From: Beta vulgaris subsp. vulgaris
Taxonomy: Eukaryota; Streptophyta; Magnoliopsida; Caryophyllales; Amaranthaceae
DNA length: 64,000 bases
Reading direction: 5' to 3'
Assembly (NCBI RefSeq): GCF_026745355.1
Contig: NC_079209.1
Span: 3,040,295-3,104,294 of the forward strand
The number at the start of each line of letters is the position of its first letter. Position 1 is the first letter of the stretch. The translations under genes were made by a program, and so were the position numbers. Positions 12,450 through 22,159 of the stretch are shown here, piece by piece. A model generated the notes under the pieces. That model was given only the letters and a program-made list of their open reading frames with translations, was not told the DNA's origin and did not search any database.

Positions 12450-13281
12450 CGTTCAAAACAAAAACGTAAACCAGAGTACAATACCATTTACCAAAAGATG
12501 AAGATGAGAGAGAAGAAAAAGCTGAGTTGCTTCGAAATTTTGAATTGCGAAGGAGAATAAAACGACCACCGAGAAGACCGGTGACCGGCGGGCAAAGAGG
12601 CGGCGACGCGATGAAGAATCCCAGAACTTCGCACTTTTCGCAGGTGAGTTAAGAAAGAATTTGGGATTTTCGAAATTGAAACCTAGAATGTATTGTGTAT
12701 TTGGGTTGCTTCAAAAACACTTCAATCCACTCGATTTCAAATTCCTATCAAAAGCCCCATAATTACAGCACAAAATTTGTTATATTTCCCCTTCAATTAA
12801 CAAAATTAGGGTTTATTCATACCCTAAATTTCGAAATCTCTACCCACCATTTGGAACGCCAGTTTTGTCGATCTAAGTCGCGTTCCCCACCGATTTGGTG
12901 CGCAAACGAATCGCGTTTCGGAACGGACGAATCGAAACATGATTCGTGGGGGGTAGGGGCGAATTAGGTAACCCTGAGTATAACTGTGCCACATGTAATT
13001 TCAGCAGCGCAAGAGTAGTGAAGAAATGATTTCAGATACCCTTATTTTATTCTAATATATAACCCAATTTGAGATCCACAGGTGCAGCAATGGAGAACTT
13101 GTTGGCGTGAATTGGTGGAAAACTACTATGGTATAATATCAAGCTACAAATGCCAATGTTTTAATTTTCAAAACGAAACTCTAAAACTTCTTCCTTTACT
13201 AGCCAAAATTATCTAATTTCTTAGAAATCTGCGGTATAAATCTGTAGCAAGTTACTCTACTATCCTGTGACGAGCTCACAT

Positions 13282-13929
13282 CAGTGGCAGATCCACTATG
13301 GGTTCATTGAGTTTAGTTGAACCCATAGTGGATCTGCAAAAAATCCTGTTTTCTGGAGTATAAAATCCAGTTAAAAGGTATATCCTACGGCAATGTGAAC
13401 AATAACGTCTTCTGTCAGGTTGGTCCATGTCAATCAGAAGGTAATATGACATCATATAGCGGGGTTCAAATCCCGTGCCTGCTTTGATGGCTCTTCGTTT
13501 TCGTTTTTCGCACTTTATTCTTCTCCTTAATTTGATGCTTTGCTTTGTTGGCTTCATATAGAGTAATTCTTTCCCTTTTTTTATTTAATATAATTTCCTT
13601 TTCTAACCCTCTTTTTTCTTGCTCATGTCAATACTAATTCCATATTGCAGTTGTTAATTGTGATATTTTCTTGTTTTTAATATATATGTTATATGTATGC
13701 GACAAGCACTCATCTTATTCATCTTAAGAAAATTCTAAAAAAGGTTGGTTGTTTATGTACTCCTATTTTTTCTTTTGTAAAATAAGTTAAAGACTTTTAC
13801 AACTTTGAATTTTCGAATATTCGTAATAAATTTGAACTAATATATGAATATTATTTTGTGTATAATTTATGAGCGTGTTATATTCAAAGCATTCGAACCC
13901 ATACGGTGAAAATCCTGGATACGCCACTA
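13282..13929. mobile_element. hAT-type non-autonomous transposon, 648 bp
   Basis: The ends are CAGTGGCAGATCCA at 13282 and the near-inverse TGGATACGCCACTA at 13916-13929. GCTCACAT flanks both sides (13274-13281 and 13930-13937), a perfect 8-bp target duplication. CAGTGGCGGATCC-type ends with 8-bp duplications fit the hAT superfamily. No transposase is present. The left end folds into a long hairpin listed separately. Confidence 0.88.
13287..13337. repeat. Perfect 20-bp hairpin at element end
   Basis: Arms GCAGATCCACTATGGGTTCA at 13287-13306 and its exact reverse complement at 13318-13337 enclose an 11-base loop. Confidence 0.97.
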
Positions 13930-13977
13930 GCTCACATATACTGAACCTACCACTGAAAAATCAAACACTAAGAAATA

Positions 13978-14224
13978 CTTCCTCCACTTTTTATTACTTG
14001 CAACGTTTTGGATGTTCCACTATTCTTGCACTTACTTTGACCGGAAATTTGTGTGTACTATACAATACAAATTTTAGCATTAGTCTTGTTGGATTTATCT
14101 CAATATACATTAATAAGATTTCAAATTTTTATAATTTTCATAAATATAATTAGAGATTAATGGTCAAAGTTGCATATCAACAATCGTGGAAGTCAAAACG
14201 TTGCAAGTAAAAAGACGGAGGAAG
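13978..14224. mobile_element. Stowaway-like MITE, 247 bp
   Basis: The left end CTTCCTCCACTTTTTATTAC and the right end (reverse complement CTTCCTCCGTCTTTTTACTT) are near-perfect inverted repeats continuing through TTGCAACGTTTT. TA dinucleotides flank both sides (13976-13977 and 14225-14226). The size, CTCCCTCC-like ends and TA duplication are typical of Tc1/mariner-derived Stowaway elements. Confidence 0.93.
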
Positions 14225-14226
14225 TA

Positions 14227-15393
14227 TAACCCAAGTTCGGCCTCAATGCAGTTTTATCACTTTATGCAAGCAAGTTAGTGGAGGGGTGGCAGTCGACTGG
14301 TGGTGCTAGGGAGACAATGGAATAAGCGTGAGGCGGTGGCATTGGGGAGGGTTGGGTTGGTGGGAAGAGGATAGTGCATGGACTGATGGCAGTAGTTAGT
14401 ACTCATTTGTTGTTGATGGGTGTGGGAAAGAAGAGAATAGAGAAGAAAATAGTTATTTGTTAAAACAAGTGAACTCAGAGTCTCAGACCAATGTGGAAGA
14501 GAATTTCATGAACTTGCTATTAATCATAAAAATATCTAACTTGGATTTTGGGGAGAAACTTGAGGCTTATGATCTCCAATTTTCATCTATATAATGGTTC
14601 ATATGTTTGAGCAAAGTGGTAGCTCTCTCTTTATGGTTCATAGTCTATTTCTGATCCTTTCATTTTAACCACACCTTATTTGGTTTGAGTTTCTAGTTTT
14701 CGATTTTGAGATTTTAAACTAATATATAGGTTGTGTAATATGAACTTAAGTTAGTCGTACTTTGTCATATTTATTTTCGGAAATTAACACCTAGAAAACT
14801 GAAATACTTTCTATATTTTTGCTTTTGGGGGGGGGGAAAACAAAAATTCAAAATCAAAATGAACCGACCTTAAGATGTCGGAAAGTGAAATTTTTGGAAC
14901 TTGGTTTGCGCATTTATGTTTGGAAGCTTTAGTATAACCCACTAGTGCTGTTTCGAAATATTTGGTAGGCTTGCTTCAACTCAACCAGTTTATGTATAAA
15001 ACCTAGACAATTCAGGTGTGATGTGGGACCTTCCACTAACATTCTCTTACAAACGGTTTCTTTCTTCTTACTTTTATGTACTCTCTACAATAAAGTCTAA
15101 GCCACCCCGCTAAAACTCTTAGTATGTGTGTCCAAGCCGTAAAAGATTTTTTCTTTTGAGCATGCTATATATTTTGTGATGGTGGTGCTATACTTTGGAG
15201 TTTGGAGATGTATCTGTCATTCATGCTCATCCCCAAGATTAGCCGCTGTAATGCAAGTTCTGTGTATCTTTCTTAATCTGATCTTATCTGAAGTAATGTG
15301 ACTGTTGGCTGTTGCTTTTCAATTTATGCATCTCTTGAGATTGAGAAGTAAGGATAAAGGCACCACACAATTCAACATGAGCAAAGTTTATGG
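14227..15393. other. Intergenic, no gene seen
   Basis: AT-rich spacer with a G10 run at 14827. No family resemblance on either strand. Confidence 0.5.
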
Positions 15394-16680
15394 TTGCATG
15401 AAAAAATTCGGAATTTTGTGAGAAGGTCAGATGATTCTTGCTTGTATCTGAACTCCAACCTGTCTTATTGGTGGATCATGAAATTGGGCTTATCATTCGT
15501 GGCATGGATGTGGGATCGGATCCTCTCTCCCCTTGCCTTTTTCACAGAGGCAGAGGGTTTTATTGCTGTTATCCAGAATCATTTGACAGGAATCTTTGGA
15601 CAGTGTCCAGATTCCAGGGTCCTCATTTCTCATATAAATACTATGATAAGCTTATGCCTTACTCTTGCTACCATTGAAGAGAGTCGGGTTATTATGACAG
15701 TTCTGTAAGCATATAAGTAATGCCACTGGAAAAGTATTAACGTCTGCCAAAGCTCTGACACTCTTAGTGCAACCTATTACAATGGAAAAACTTATGGACT
15801 TCCCTTCATAACTCCTTTTTGCTTAAGGGAGAAAGCTTGGAAGATGCTGAGAAGGAGAAGTTACTTCTGGTTTCTGTTAGGGGAAGGAGGCATGTGGCTC
15901 TTGGTTTGGCTTTTGCAATGAACAAGTGAAAGCGATAAATATTTTCTCTGAGTTAGGGTTTGGATGTAGGTTGGTGTAAGATCGGTATGCAGTGTGCTGG
16001 TGCAGGAGTGTAATAGAGTTTCATTGGGGTCTCTAACTAGGCAGGGTTGTAGATTCCTTGAAAAATTTATTTTAAAGGTGAGATTTACTTTTGTTGAAAA
16101 ATCGGAAATTGGATCAAGTGCTATCTTTAATTGAAGGAGATATTATGGTTCGTATTCTGTCGCTGAGAGAGGTTCACAGTATTGAGGATATTGAATAGTC
16201 ATTATGTTGCTCAATAAGTAGGTTGTAGTTCTTTCACTTCAAATTTTGTCTCTCCCAAGTTACTAAGATGTTCACATGCTGAGTTTGCCATGTTTTTTTT
16301 GAGATGTTATGCCAGGTTGCTGTTTATGGATAAAATAATCTGAGGCTATTTTGCTTTTGCCTCTTCCAGTTTCTTATTGTAGTGGATGAGATTATGAAGA
16401 CGGGGGACAATGTGAATATTCGCGACCAGCCGACCAGGGGTGGCACTCGATGCTCTTAACCACCTTGGTACCTCAATCATGCAAGAATATCTTCCTGAGG
16501 AGTATGTCAGCTCGACATCATCTCCAGTGCTCATATCTCCACTTGGAGACTTGGTAAAGATTGTGTTATTCAACAAAATATATTGTGAAAGAGTTGGGAA
16601 ATACAACTTTTTTGTTGTTCTGATATCACAGGAATGGCACCGTATGGTACAGTTGATGGCCAAAGTAATGCTGGAGTAAT
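15394..16680 (+). pseudogene. Unrecognised coding remnants
   Basis: Two islands look protein-like but match no family I know. At 15438-15677 one frame reads LLVDHEIGLIIRGMDVGSD and CYPESFDRNLW before a stop. At 16385-16560 adjacent frames read VDEIMKTGDNVNIRDQPTRG and ALDALNHLGTSIMQEYLPEE, separated by a frameshift near 16437. Stops separate the islands. They may be decayed exons of one gene or transposon-borne fragments. Confidence 0.3.
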
Positions 16681-16799
16681 GTTTAGAGAAAGTGCTTGAA
16701 ACAGACTATTGAACGTAAATGCCTCAGTGTACATACACCTAAGTTTATTTTTTGCTAATATATAGAGAGCTTCAAATGAGCAAATAAAATAATGTTAAC

Positions 16800-17138
16800 G
16801 GTCCGTTTGGTAGTCGTTAATAAATTGTGGTAATGAGAATGAATTTCAAGTGTAATTTTATTAGGGAAGCATCCTTAAAATCTCTATAAGGAGGTATTTT
16901 TTCTCTATAGGCAAGCAATCTCATTCCTAACCTTGTGTTTTTGTCTCCAAGGGGAAACAATTTTCATTACCACTCATTACCACCTACAAGGTGGTATTGG
17001 ACGGGAATGAAAATTCAAGAAGGAATGTGGACGCTTTAGGTAATGCTTTATTATGGGAATAGACAATGATATTCTTCACAAATTTGTACACAAATTCATC
17101 CCCATCAGTATCATTTATAACCAACTACCAAATGGATC
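16800..17138. mobile_element. MITE family A, copy 1
   Basis: Inverted ends GGTCCGTTTGGTAG at 16800 and, on the other strand, GATCCATTTGGTAG ending at 17138. The inside contains imperfect palindromes (CATTACCACTCATTACCACC followed by GGTGGTATTGG). Clearly homologous to the copy at 18526. The target duplication is not clear, so the superfamily is unassigned. Confidence 0.8.
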
Positions 17139-17152
17139 GTAAGTGTCGGTAT

Positions 17153-17775
17153 TGTTGGGTATATGGTAGTATATGAAGCTCATGGAGGTGTATGGGTGTG
17201 GAGATGAGGTTGCGTAGAAGGAAAACGTCATTTGGGACATAAGGCTAACTTTGAATGGACATATTTTTCAATCTATAAATGATTTTGAGGTGATTCAAAG
17301 TGGAGGTGATAGCTTGTTCTGAGAGCTTTCCAATGATAGGTCATATGTCCAATTCCGGTGAGAAACGAGAAAGTTATGACGGTTTTACGAAGAACTGACG
17401 AAACTGACGAGTTTCATCAGTGTTTCTGTCCTCCCGCGGGCTAGGACCCTGCGCCCGCGGGATGTCGAGCTGCGGGGTTACGTTTTTCCGGGTTTTTCTT
17501 TTGTTTAATGAGGGTATAAATAGGTGTCCTAATTATGATTATAATATTCATCATCTCTAAACACATATTTGAGAGAGAAAAAGCTGTAGAGAGAGTTCTT
17601 GAGTGCTTTTGTAATCTTTCTTGAATATTCATCGATTCCTAGTGCAGATTCGTGGTTTTTCTCCCAATTTTTGGGTTTCCACGTAAAAGTTCTGGTGTGT
17701 TCTTTCCTGCTTTATTATTTGATATTCTATTATTGTTTGATATTATTCTTAGATTGATAGTCAATAGAACTTACA
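17153..17775 (+). mobile_element. Solo LTR, 623 bp
   Basis: The stretch begins TGTTGGG and ends TTACA, and the pentamer GGTAT lies immediately outside both ends (17148-17152 and 17776-17780). It contains a TATA box (TATAAATA, 17515-17522), a purine-rich leader, and a U5-like tail (GGTTTTTCTCCCAATTTTTG... then TTCCACGTAAA) of the type common in plant copia LTRs. A GC hairpin sits at 17433-17461. No internal region or second LTR is present, so it is a recombined solo LTR. Confidence 0.92.
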
Positions 17776-17780
17776 GGTAT

Positions 17781-18525
17781 GCTCAGGTGCACAATAAACG
17801 CATTGAAAAGTCAAAAACATGACAAAGCTACAACCTCATCCTATACGCTTTGGGTCGATGATTCCCCATGAACTTTTGCTCACATAATATCTACTTCTGC
17901 TCAGAAGTATAATTTTTCTTGCTGGTTGGTGGTGATGGTGTTACGATTGTTGTTATTTGTGCAATCGCTTTTATTGTAAGAATAATATTTTTTGATAACT
18001 CTGTCTTCTATTAATTGCAACACTCTAAATATCCAGCTGTTTGATATTAGTTGCAACATCTCCGTTGTAGGCATGGATTAATTACTTGTTGATTTTCACT
18101 CTACAACAATGCTTCATACCTACATTATAATTAACGAAATGATAATAAAATAGTAGCATCACCTAGCCCACCTTCAATTAAAAGATTTACACAATTTACT
18201 CATAATATAATATTATTCACTATCTTCAATCAAGTTAGCTATAACAATAAAATAATAGAACTCATGGTGCATTATGATGATTAACATGGAATGAATGGAG
18301 TAATAATTTGTGATAGATTTCACGACACAAAGATTTCTTTAGGCAAGGTTGAAGAGTGGAGTCATCTATTGAGAACCGTAGAGGTTGAAGGGTTATTTCG
18401 TGCACTAATTGAGAATTGTATGATCTTTTTACTATTTTTCTTGGAAGAAAATTGTCACAAAATATGTTAGTATTCTTTTCCTTTTTTTATAATTGTTATA
18501 TTTCTATTTTGACAAATTCAACTAC
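17781..18525. other. Intergenic, no gene seen
   Basis: AT-rich spacer with MITE-like scraps (TTGCAACATCTCCGTTG near 18050; AATGAATGGAGTAATAA near 18290) but no complete element. Confidence 0.45.
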
Positions 18526-18871
18526 GACATGTTTGGTAGTTGTTAATGAATTGCGGTAATGGGAATGAATTTTAAGTATAGTTTTTTACTAGGGAAAGCA
18601 CTCTTAAAATTTCTATGGGGAGACATTTTTTTTCAATGGGCAAGCAATCTCACCTCTAAACTTGTGTTTTTGTCTCCAAAGGGAAGCAATTTTCATTACC
18701 ACTCATTACCACCAACAAGGTGGTATTGGATGGGAATGAAAATTCAAGAAGAAAATTGAACACTTTAGGATAAATTAGCATTACCATGGGAATGGACGAT
18801 GATATTTTTCACAAATTTACACACAAATTCATTCCCATTACCATCATTTGTGACCAACTACCAAACGGGTA
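18526..18871. mobile_element. MITE family A, copy 2
   Basis: Homologous along its length to the copy at 16800, with inverted ends ...TGTTTGGTAGTTG and CAACTACCAAACGGG. The shared core around 18668-18735 is nearly identical to 16941-17008. Confidence 0.82.
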
Positions 18872-18879
18872 TAAGTAAA

Positions 18880-19043
18880 AGTATAGTCATGTGTGGTCTT
18901 GTTAGCTTCGTCTCGATGTGTAAATTTATAATATCAAATTTTTATAATTTTTACTTATATGAAATAAGAGATATTAAGGGTTAAAAAATATTTTGAAAAT
19001 GTGTCTAAATAATGTAGCAATTAACAAGAAACGGATGAAGTAT
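18880..19043. mobile_element. Stowaway-like MITE remnant (right part)
   Basis: The sequence ending AACGGATGAAGTA has the body and right end typical of Stowaway elements in this window (compare 14130-14224). No matching left end was found. The terminus overlaps the 50-bp repeat that starts at 19031. Confidence 0.55.
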
Positions 19044-19080
19044 ATGACATAAGGATAGTGAATTTCCCAAACACAAACCT
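19031..19080 (+). repeat. 50-bp direct repeat, left copy
   Basis: Fifty bases starting ACGGATGAAGTATATGACAT are identical to 20044-20093 and bracket the hairpin-ended insertion. Far too long for an ordinary target duplication. Confidence 0.96.
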
Positions 19081-19097
19081 TTTTCTTTTGAGTTCGT

Positions 19098-19123
19098 ATT
19101 GTGTCGGACTCGTCCGACACAAT
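19098..19123. repeat. Left terminal hairpin, 12-bp perfect arms
   Basis: ATTGTGTCGGAC, a two-base loop TC, then the exact reverse complement. Confidence 0.96.
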
Positions 19124-19234
19124 ATTCTCGTCGGACCACTTCACTTGAGTTTCAGGTAGTCTTCATTTTTTCAGTTTCATTTTTTTTTCAGGTAGTCTTC
19201 ATTTTTTTCAGGTAGTCTTAATTTTTTTTGTCAG

Positions 19235-19480
19235 TTAGTCCATTATTTCTTTCAGTTGGCCAATTATTTCTTTCAGTTGGTCCATTCTTTGTTTCAGTTG
19301 GTCCATTATTTGTTTAAGTTGGTATACATATTACGAAACAAAGTCCAACTGAAACAAAACAAAGTCCAACTGAAACAAAACAAAAGTCCAACTGAAACAA
19401 AACAAAGTCCAACTCAAACAAAACAAAGTCCAACTGAAACAAAACAAAGTCCAACTGAAACAGAAAAATAACCAACTGAA
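19235..19480. repeat. Opposed 21-bp tandem arrays
   Basis: The right half (19339-19475) is about six copies of a 21-bp unit containing GTCCAACTGAAACAAAACAA. The left half (19235-19322) carries the same core inverted (TTTCAGTTGGTCCA, four copies), so the region is a large imperfect palindrome centred near 19330. Confidence 0.9.
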
Positions 19481-19699
19481 AATGGAAAAGAGGAAAAGAA
19501 TGAAGACTGAAATTAAGAATTTCATGAAGAAAACTACCAACCTCAATTTGTTGTTACTCGCCACCTTTTCTTCACTCTCTTACTTTCTCTCTCCTCAAAC
19601 AAAAAAACAGCGATGAGAACAGTGGGTTTGGTTTGAAACTTTGAACATAGGCTCAAACATGATTTGAAGGGGCATCGAAGAGAGAAGGACAGTGAAGTG

Positions 19700-19949
19700 T
19701 TTCCTTCTGGTTTTTTGTACGGTAGAACCGTTGGTAACGTACGACAAACAATCCGACATGCTTAGTACCACAATCGTGCAGTCTACTGGTGCCGGAGAAT
19801 CTTTTGCTTCCGTTAACGCCGCCGCTGATGCAACGGCTATAAATACCACCAGGAGTACCGTGAGAGGGGTAGATTGGGGAAACTGTTGTTCCGGTTTAAA
19901 ATCTGTTCTTAAAACTAATGTTGAATGTCTTTGTGAAGCTTGGAATTAG
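19700..19949. pseudogene. Scrambled non-specific lipid-transfer-protein fragment
   Basis: On the minus strand, 19849 down to about 19707 reads the N-terminal half of an LTP-like protein: a hydrophobic signal-peptide tail, then APVDCTIVVLSMSDCLSYV with the first two cysteines and NGSTVQK. On the plus strand, 19869-19949 reads the next part, GNCCSGLKSVLKTNVECLCE, with the CC and CxC pairs of the eight-cysteine motif. The halves are consecutive in the family but inverted relative to each other here, so the gene was broken by an inversion. It ends in a stop at 19949 and lacks the last cysteines. It sits inside the hairpin-ended insertion. Confidence 0.8.
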
Positions 19950-19984
19950 AGCAACAATAGGACTCAGCCCGTCTGACAATATGC

Positions 19985-20009
19985 ATTGGGTCAGACGGTC
20001 TGACCCAAT
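19985..20009. repeat. Right terminal hairpin, 12-bp perfect arms
   Basis: ATTGGGTCAGAC, a one-base loop, then the exact reverse complement; related to the left hairpin. Confidence 0.96.
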
Positions 20010-20043
20010 ACTTTCACTTTTCTTTTTCTTGGTATAGTGTTTT

Positions 20044-20093
20044 ACGGATGAAGTATATGACATAAGGATAGTGAATTTCCCAAACACAAACCT
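20044..20093 (+). repeat. 50-bp direct repeat, right copy
   Basis: Identical to 19031-19080. Confidence 0.96.
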
Positions 20094-20639
20094 CTCTTCG
20101 TGTCTTCATCACTGGATTATCGCGCAAAATGGCGCCAATCTGGAAACGTAATCGGACATAATTGTTACCATTATTAAAATTGTTATCTTCTTGACCACCT
20201 CTTCACACGCCATCTTTTATAATTGGTTCATTTTATTGATTACATATATAAATTATAATCTATCTTTGCTTACCAATTGAAAAATAGTGCACTTAGGAAT
20301 CTGCTCTTCACTGATAAATTTGACAAATGGTACGCTAACTCAACTCTTCCGCATGTTCCTGTCAAAAAAAAAAAAAAAAAAAAAACTCTTCCGCATGTTA
20401 GTTTTACCAAGCAATATCAATGCCATACATCATACATCCAAGTTCCAACTAAAAGCTATGTTTGAGAATCAAGGTTGATGGAGTGGTGGTAAGGTATTCT
20501 TTCTATTTTTGTAATAGGGGTTCAATTCTTACCTCTTATAAGAATTTTTTTTCTATTATTTCTTTGATTGAACATTTCTTTAATTTTCTAAATTTTTATG
20601 AATTAATTGTAAATTAATTGAACAAGATACAAATAAGTA
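20094..20639. other. Intergenic, no gene seen
   Basis: Spacer containing a poly-A run at 20365-20384 that splits two near-copies of the short phrase AACTCTTCCGCATGTT (20340 and 20385), and a weak tRNA-like phrase near 20480-20540. Confidence 0.5.
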
Positions 20640-20829
20640 GTTATTTTGGTCCTATTACGAGGAGTTTCTCACCGCCTTCGGCAAATGAATTAATCTCCCG
20701 CGGGAGTTTACATGGGTATCTTGAAGCGCTACATTCCTCCCAGCTTGATTTTTTTCATACCCAAAACTCGAATCCGAGATTTTAGTTAAGAAGCGAAAGA
20801 CCTTTAACCACTCATGCCAACACTCGAAG
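20640..20829 (-). mobile_element. tRNA-derived SINE, minus copy
   Basis: Read on the minus strand it starts TGTTGGCATGAGTGGTTAAA (A-box like), has a B-box-like phrase (GGATTCGAGTT), then TGGGTATGAAAAAAATC and TAAACTCC...GAAACTCCTCGTA. It aligns along its length with the plus-strand copy at 35333. The poly-A tail is missing or eroded. Confidence 0.78.
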
Positions 20830-20877
20830 TAGTTAACTAGTTATACAACGTACAATTATTAACTATACTGAATAGTA

Positions 20878-21310
20878 TAGCCGGCAAAATTGACCCAGCC
20901 CGAAACCCATTGTCACCCGAAAATAACGACCCGAAGATAACCCGACCCGAATTAAAATAGACCTGAATTAAAATAGATCTGAACCCGAATCTACACAAAC
21001 TCGAAATTGACACGATAATGATGACCACAACCCGAACCTGATCATAAAGGTTGTCATATTAGTTATTTTTTAAACAAATTTAAGGAAAATATTAGTCACG
21101 AAATATTATATATGATTTAGTCACTGTCCATTAATTATTTAATTTACTTTCATTAGTCTTATATGTGTTTTATTTTTTTGCGAGATCGAAAACCCGATCT
21201 AACCCGACCCGATATCTCATGGACCGGATATTAACCCATACAAACCCGAGACAAACGCAATTCAAACAAAAAGTTAACCCGATTGTGACCCGACCCGTTT
21301 GCCACCTCTA
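20878..21310. mobile_element. hAT-like MITE, degenerate
   Basis: The right end reads, on the minus strand, TAGAGGTGGCAAACGGGTCG, and the left end TAGCCGGCAAAATTGACCC is a degraded version. Both ends are packed with ACCCGA/GACCCG sub-terminal repeats, as seen in hAT relatives here. The flanking octamers do not match well, so the boundary is tentative. Confidence 0.6.
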
Positions 21311-21486
21311 AATTATTAGTCCTCTCCTCCGAAAACTGCCAAATTTCATCTACTCGATGCGACGAACGATGAGACGATGACTGTTACCAAATGCCAAAAT
21401 GTACTAAACACTAAGCACGTGACAAATCACTTTTTTCGTATAGTTCTTTGCTTATCAAATCACTTTTTATTAAGCTAAACGAGTTA

Positions 21487-21742
21487 TTAGGCCCGGGCTA
21501 TGCTCCGGGTAAGAGAAATTTTCATTTATTAATATTATAGTTTGAAATCATAACACTAAATATCACTTGGTCTAGTGGTTAAAACTTTAGTATATAAACT
21601 TGAAGTCATGGGATCAAATCCTACACTATGTAATTTCTATTTTTTTGTTGTATGTGAATTACATGGAGTAAAATAAACTTAGGGAGAGCGCCACGTGGCA
21701 CCGTTCCTTGTTTAGAAACGCCTTTTAATATATTAATATAGA
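21487..21742 (-). mobile_element. Short non-autonomous Helitron, 256 bp
   Basis: On the minus strand it begins TCTATATTAATATATTAAAAGG after an A, and ends with the hairpin CCCGGAGCATAGCCCGGG, then CCTAA, followed by T. A 5' TC, a 3' CTRR preceded by a GC hairpin, and insertion between A and T are the Helitron criteria. It lacks Rep/helicase. Inside is a tRNA-like tract on the plus strand (21563-21625) with A-box-like GGTCTAGTGGTTAAA and B-box-like GGGATCAAATCC. Confidence 0.75.
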
Positions 21743-22142
21743 TTAATGGGATTAGATTAGATTAGATTAGATTCCATAATCAAAACAAGGTGCGTGAGGG
21801 ACCTACTTGTCATTCTCAACCCATCTATCTTGGGGCCCACAATTATCCCTTAAAGAATAGAACAATAATTGTACTCAAATAAAGACAGGTGGAGGGTAAT
21901 CCGAAAACCTTTCCCTGATCCATTCATATGATATTTTCTTTAAGGACCCCACTCTCACTTGCTCATCATCCTTATCCTTAACTCCTACCCTCCTATTACT
22001 ATCTCTAATATATAAAAAAATATTATTAAAAAAAATCCCACTAGAGTCCTACTACTTTCTTTTATTTACTTCATTTTTACTATCCTTCACTCCATATCTG
22101 CCAGTTTTCACTCTCTTCCTGTTCTTAGCTAGGTTCTCATTA
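21743..22142. other. Intergenic, no gene seen
   Basis: Spacer with a short (ATTAG)5 run at 21749-21774. Confidence 0.5.
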
Positions 22143-22159
22143 CCCTAATTTTGCAAGTT

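Larger units (their letters stand above)
11991..12976. mobile_element. hAT-type non-autonomous transposon, 986 bp
   Basis: Terminal inverted repeats are perfect over 18 bases: CAGGGTTACCTAATTCGC at 11991-12008 and its reverse complement ending at 12976. The 8-bp sequence AGTATAAC flanks it on both sides (11983-11990 and 12977-12984). CA...TG ends with an 8-bp duplication are the hAT signature. Sub-terminal sequence is rich in GGAACGG/GATTCG motifs, as hAT transposases usually bind. There is no transposase; the inside is a long TA repeat, a CCCCTT repeat and AT-rich filler. Confidence 0.93.
19081..20043. mobile_element. Hairpin-ended insertion of unknown family, 963 bp
   Basis: The insertion lies between two identical 50-bp direct repeats. 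Each end carries a perfect hairpin of related sequence: ATTGTGTCGGAC/GTCCGACACAAT at 19098-19123 and ATTGGGTCAGAC/GTCTGACCCAAT at 19985-20009. Further copies of GTCnGAC lie just inside (19131, 19974). Between are two opposed tandem arrays and a rearranged lipid-transfer-protein fragment. No transposase is present. The paired ends suggest a non-autonomous DNA transposon carrying host sequence, but no standard superfamily signature fits. Confidence 0.7.

Noticed and set aside
13461..13484. Possible tRNA gene (GGGTTCAAATCCC)
   Set aside because: A T-arm-like phrase exists, but no D-arm, anticodon arm or acceptor stem can be formed around it.
21563..21625. Possible tRNA gene inside the Helitron
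   Set aside because: A- and B-box-like phrases only; arms do not pair into a cloverleaf.
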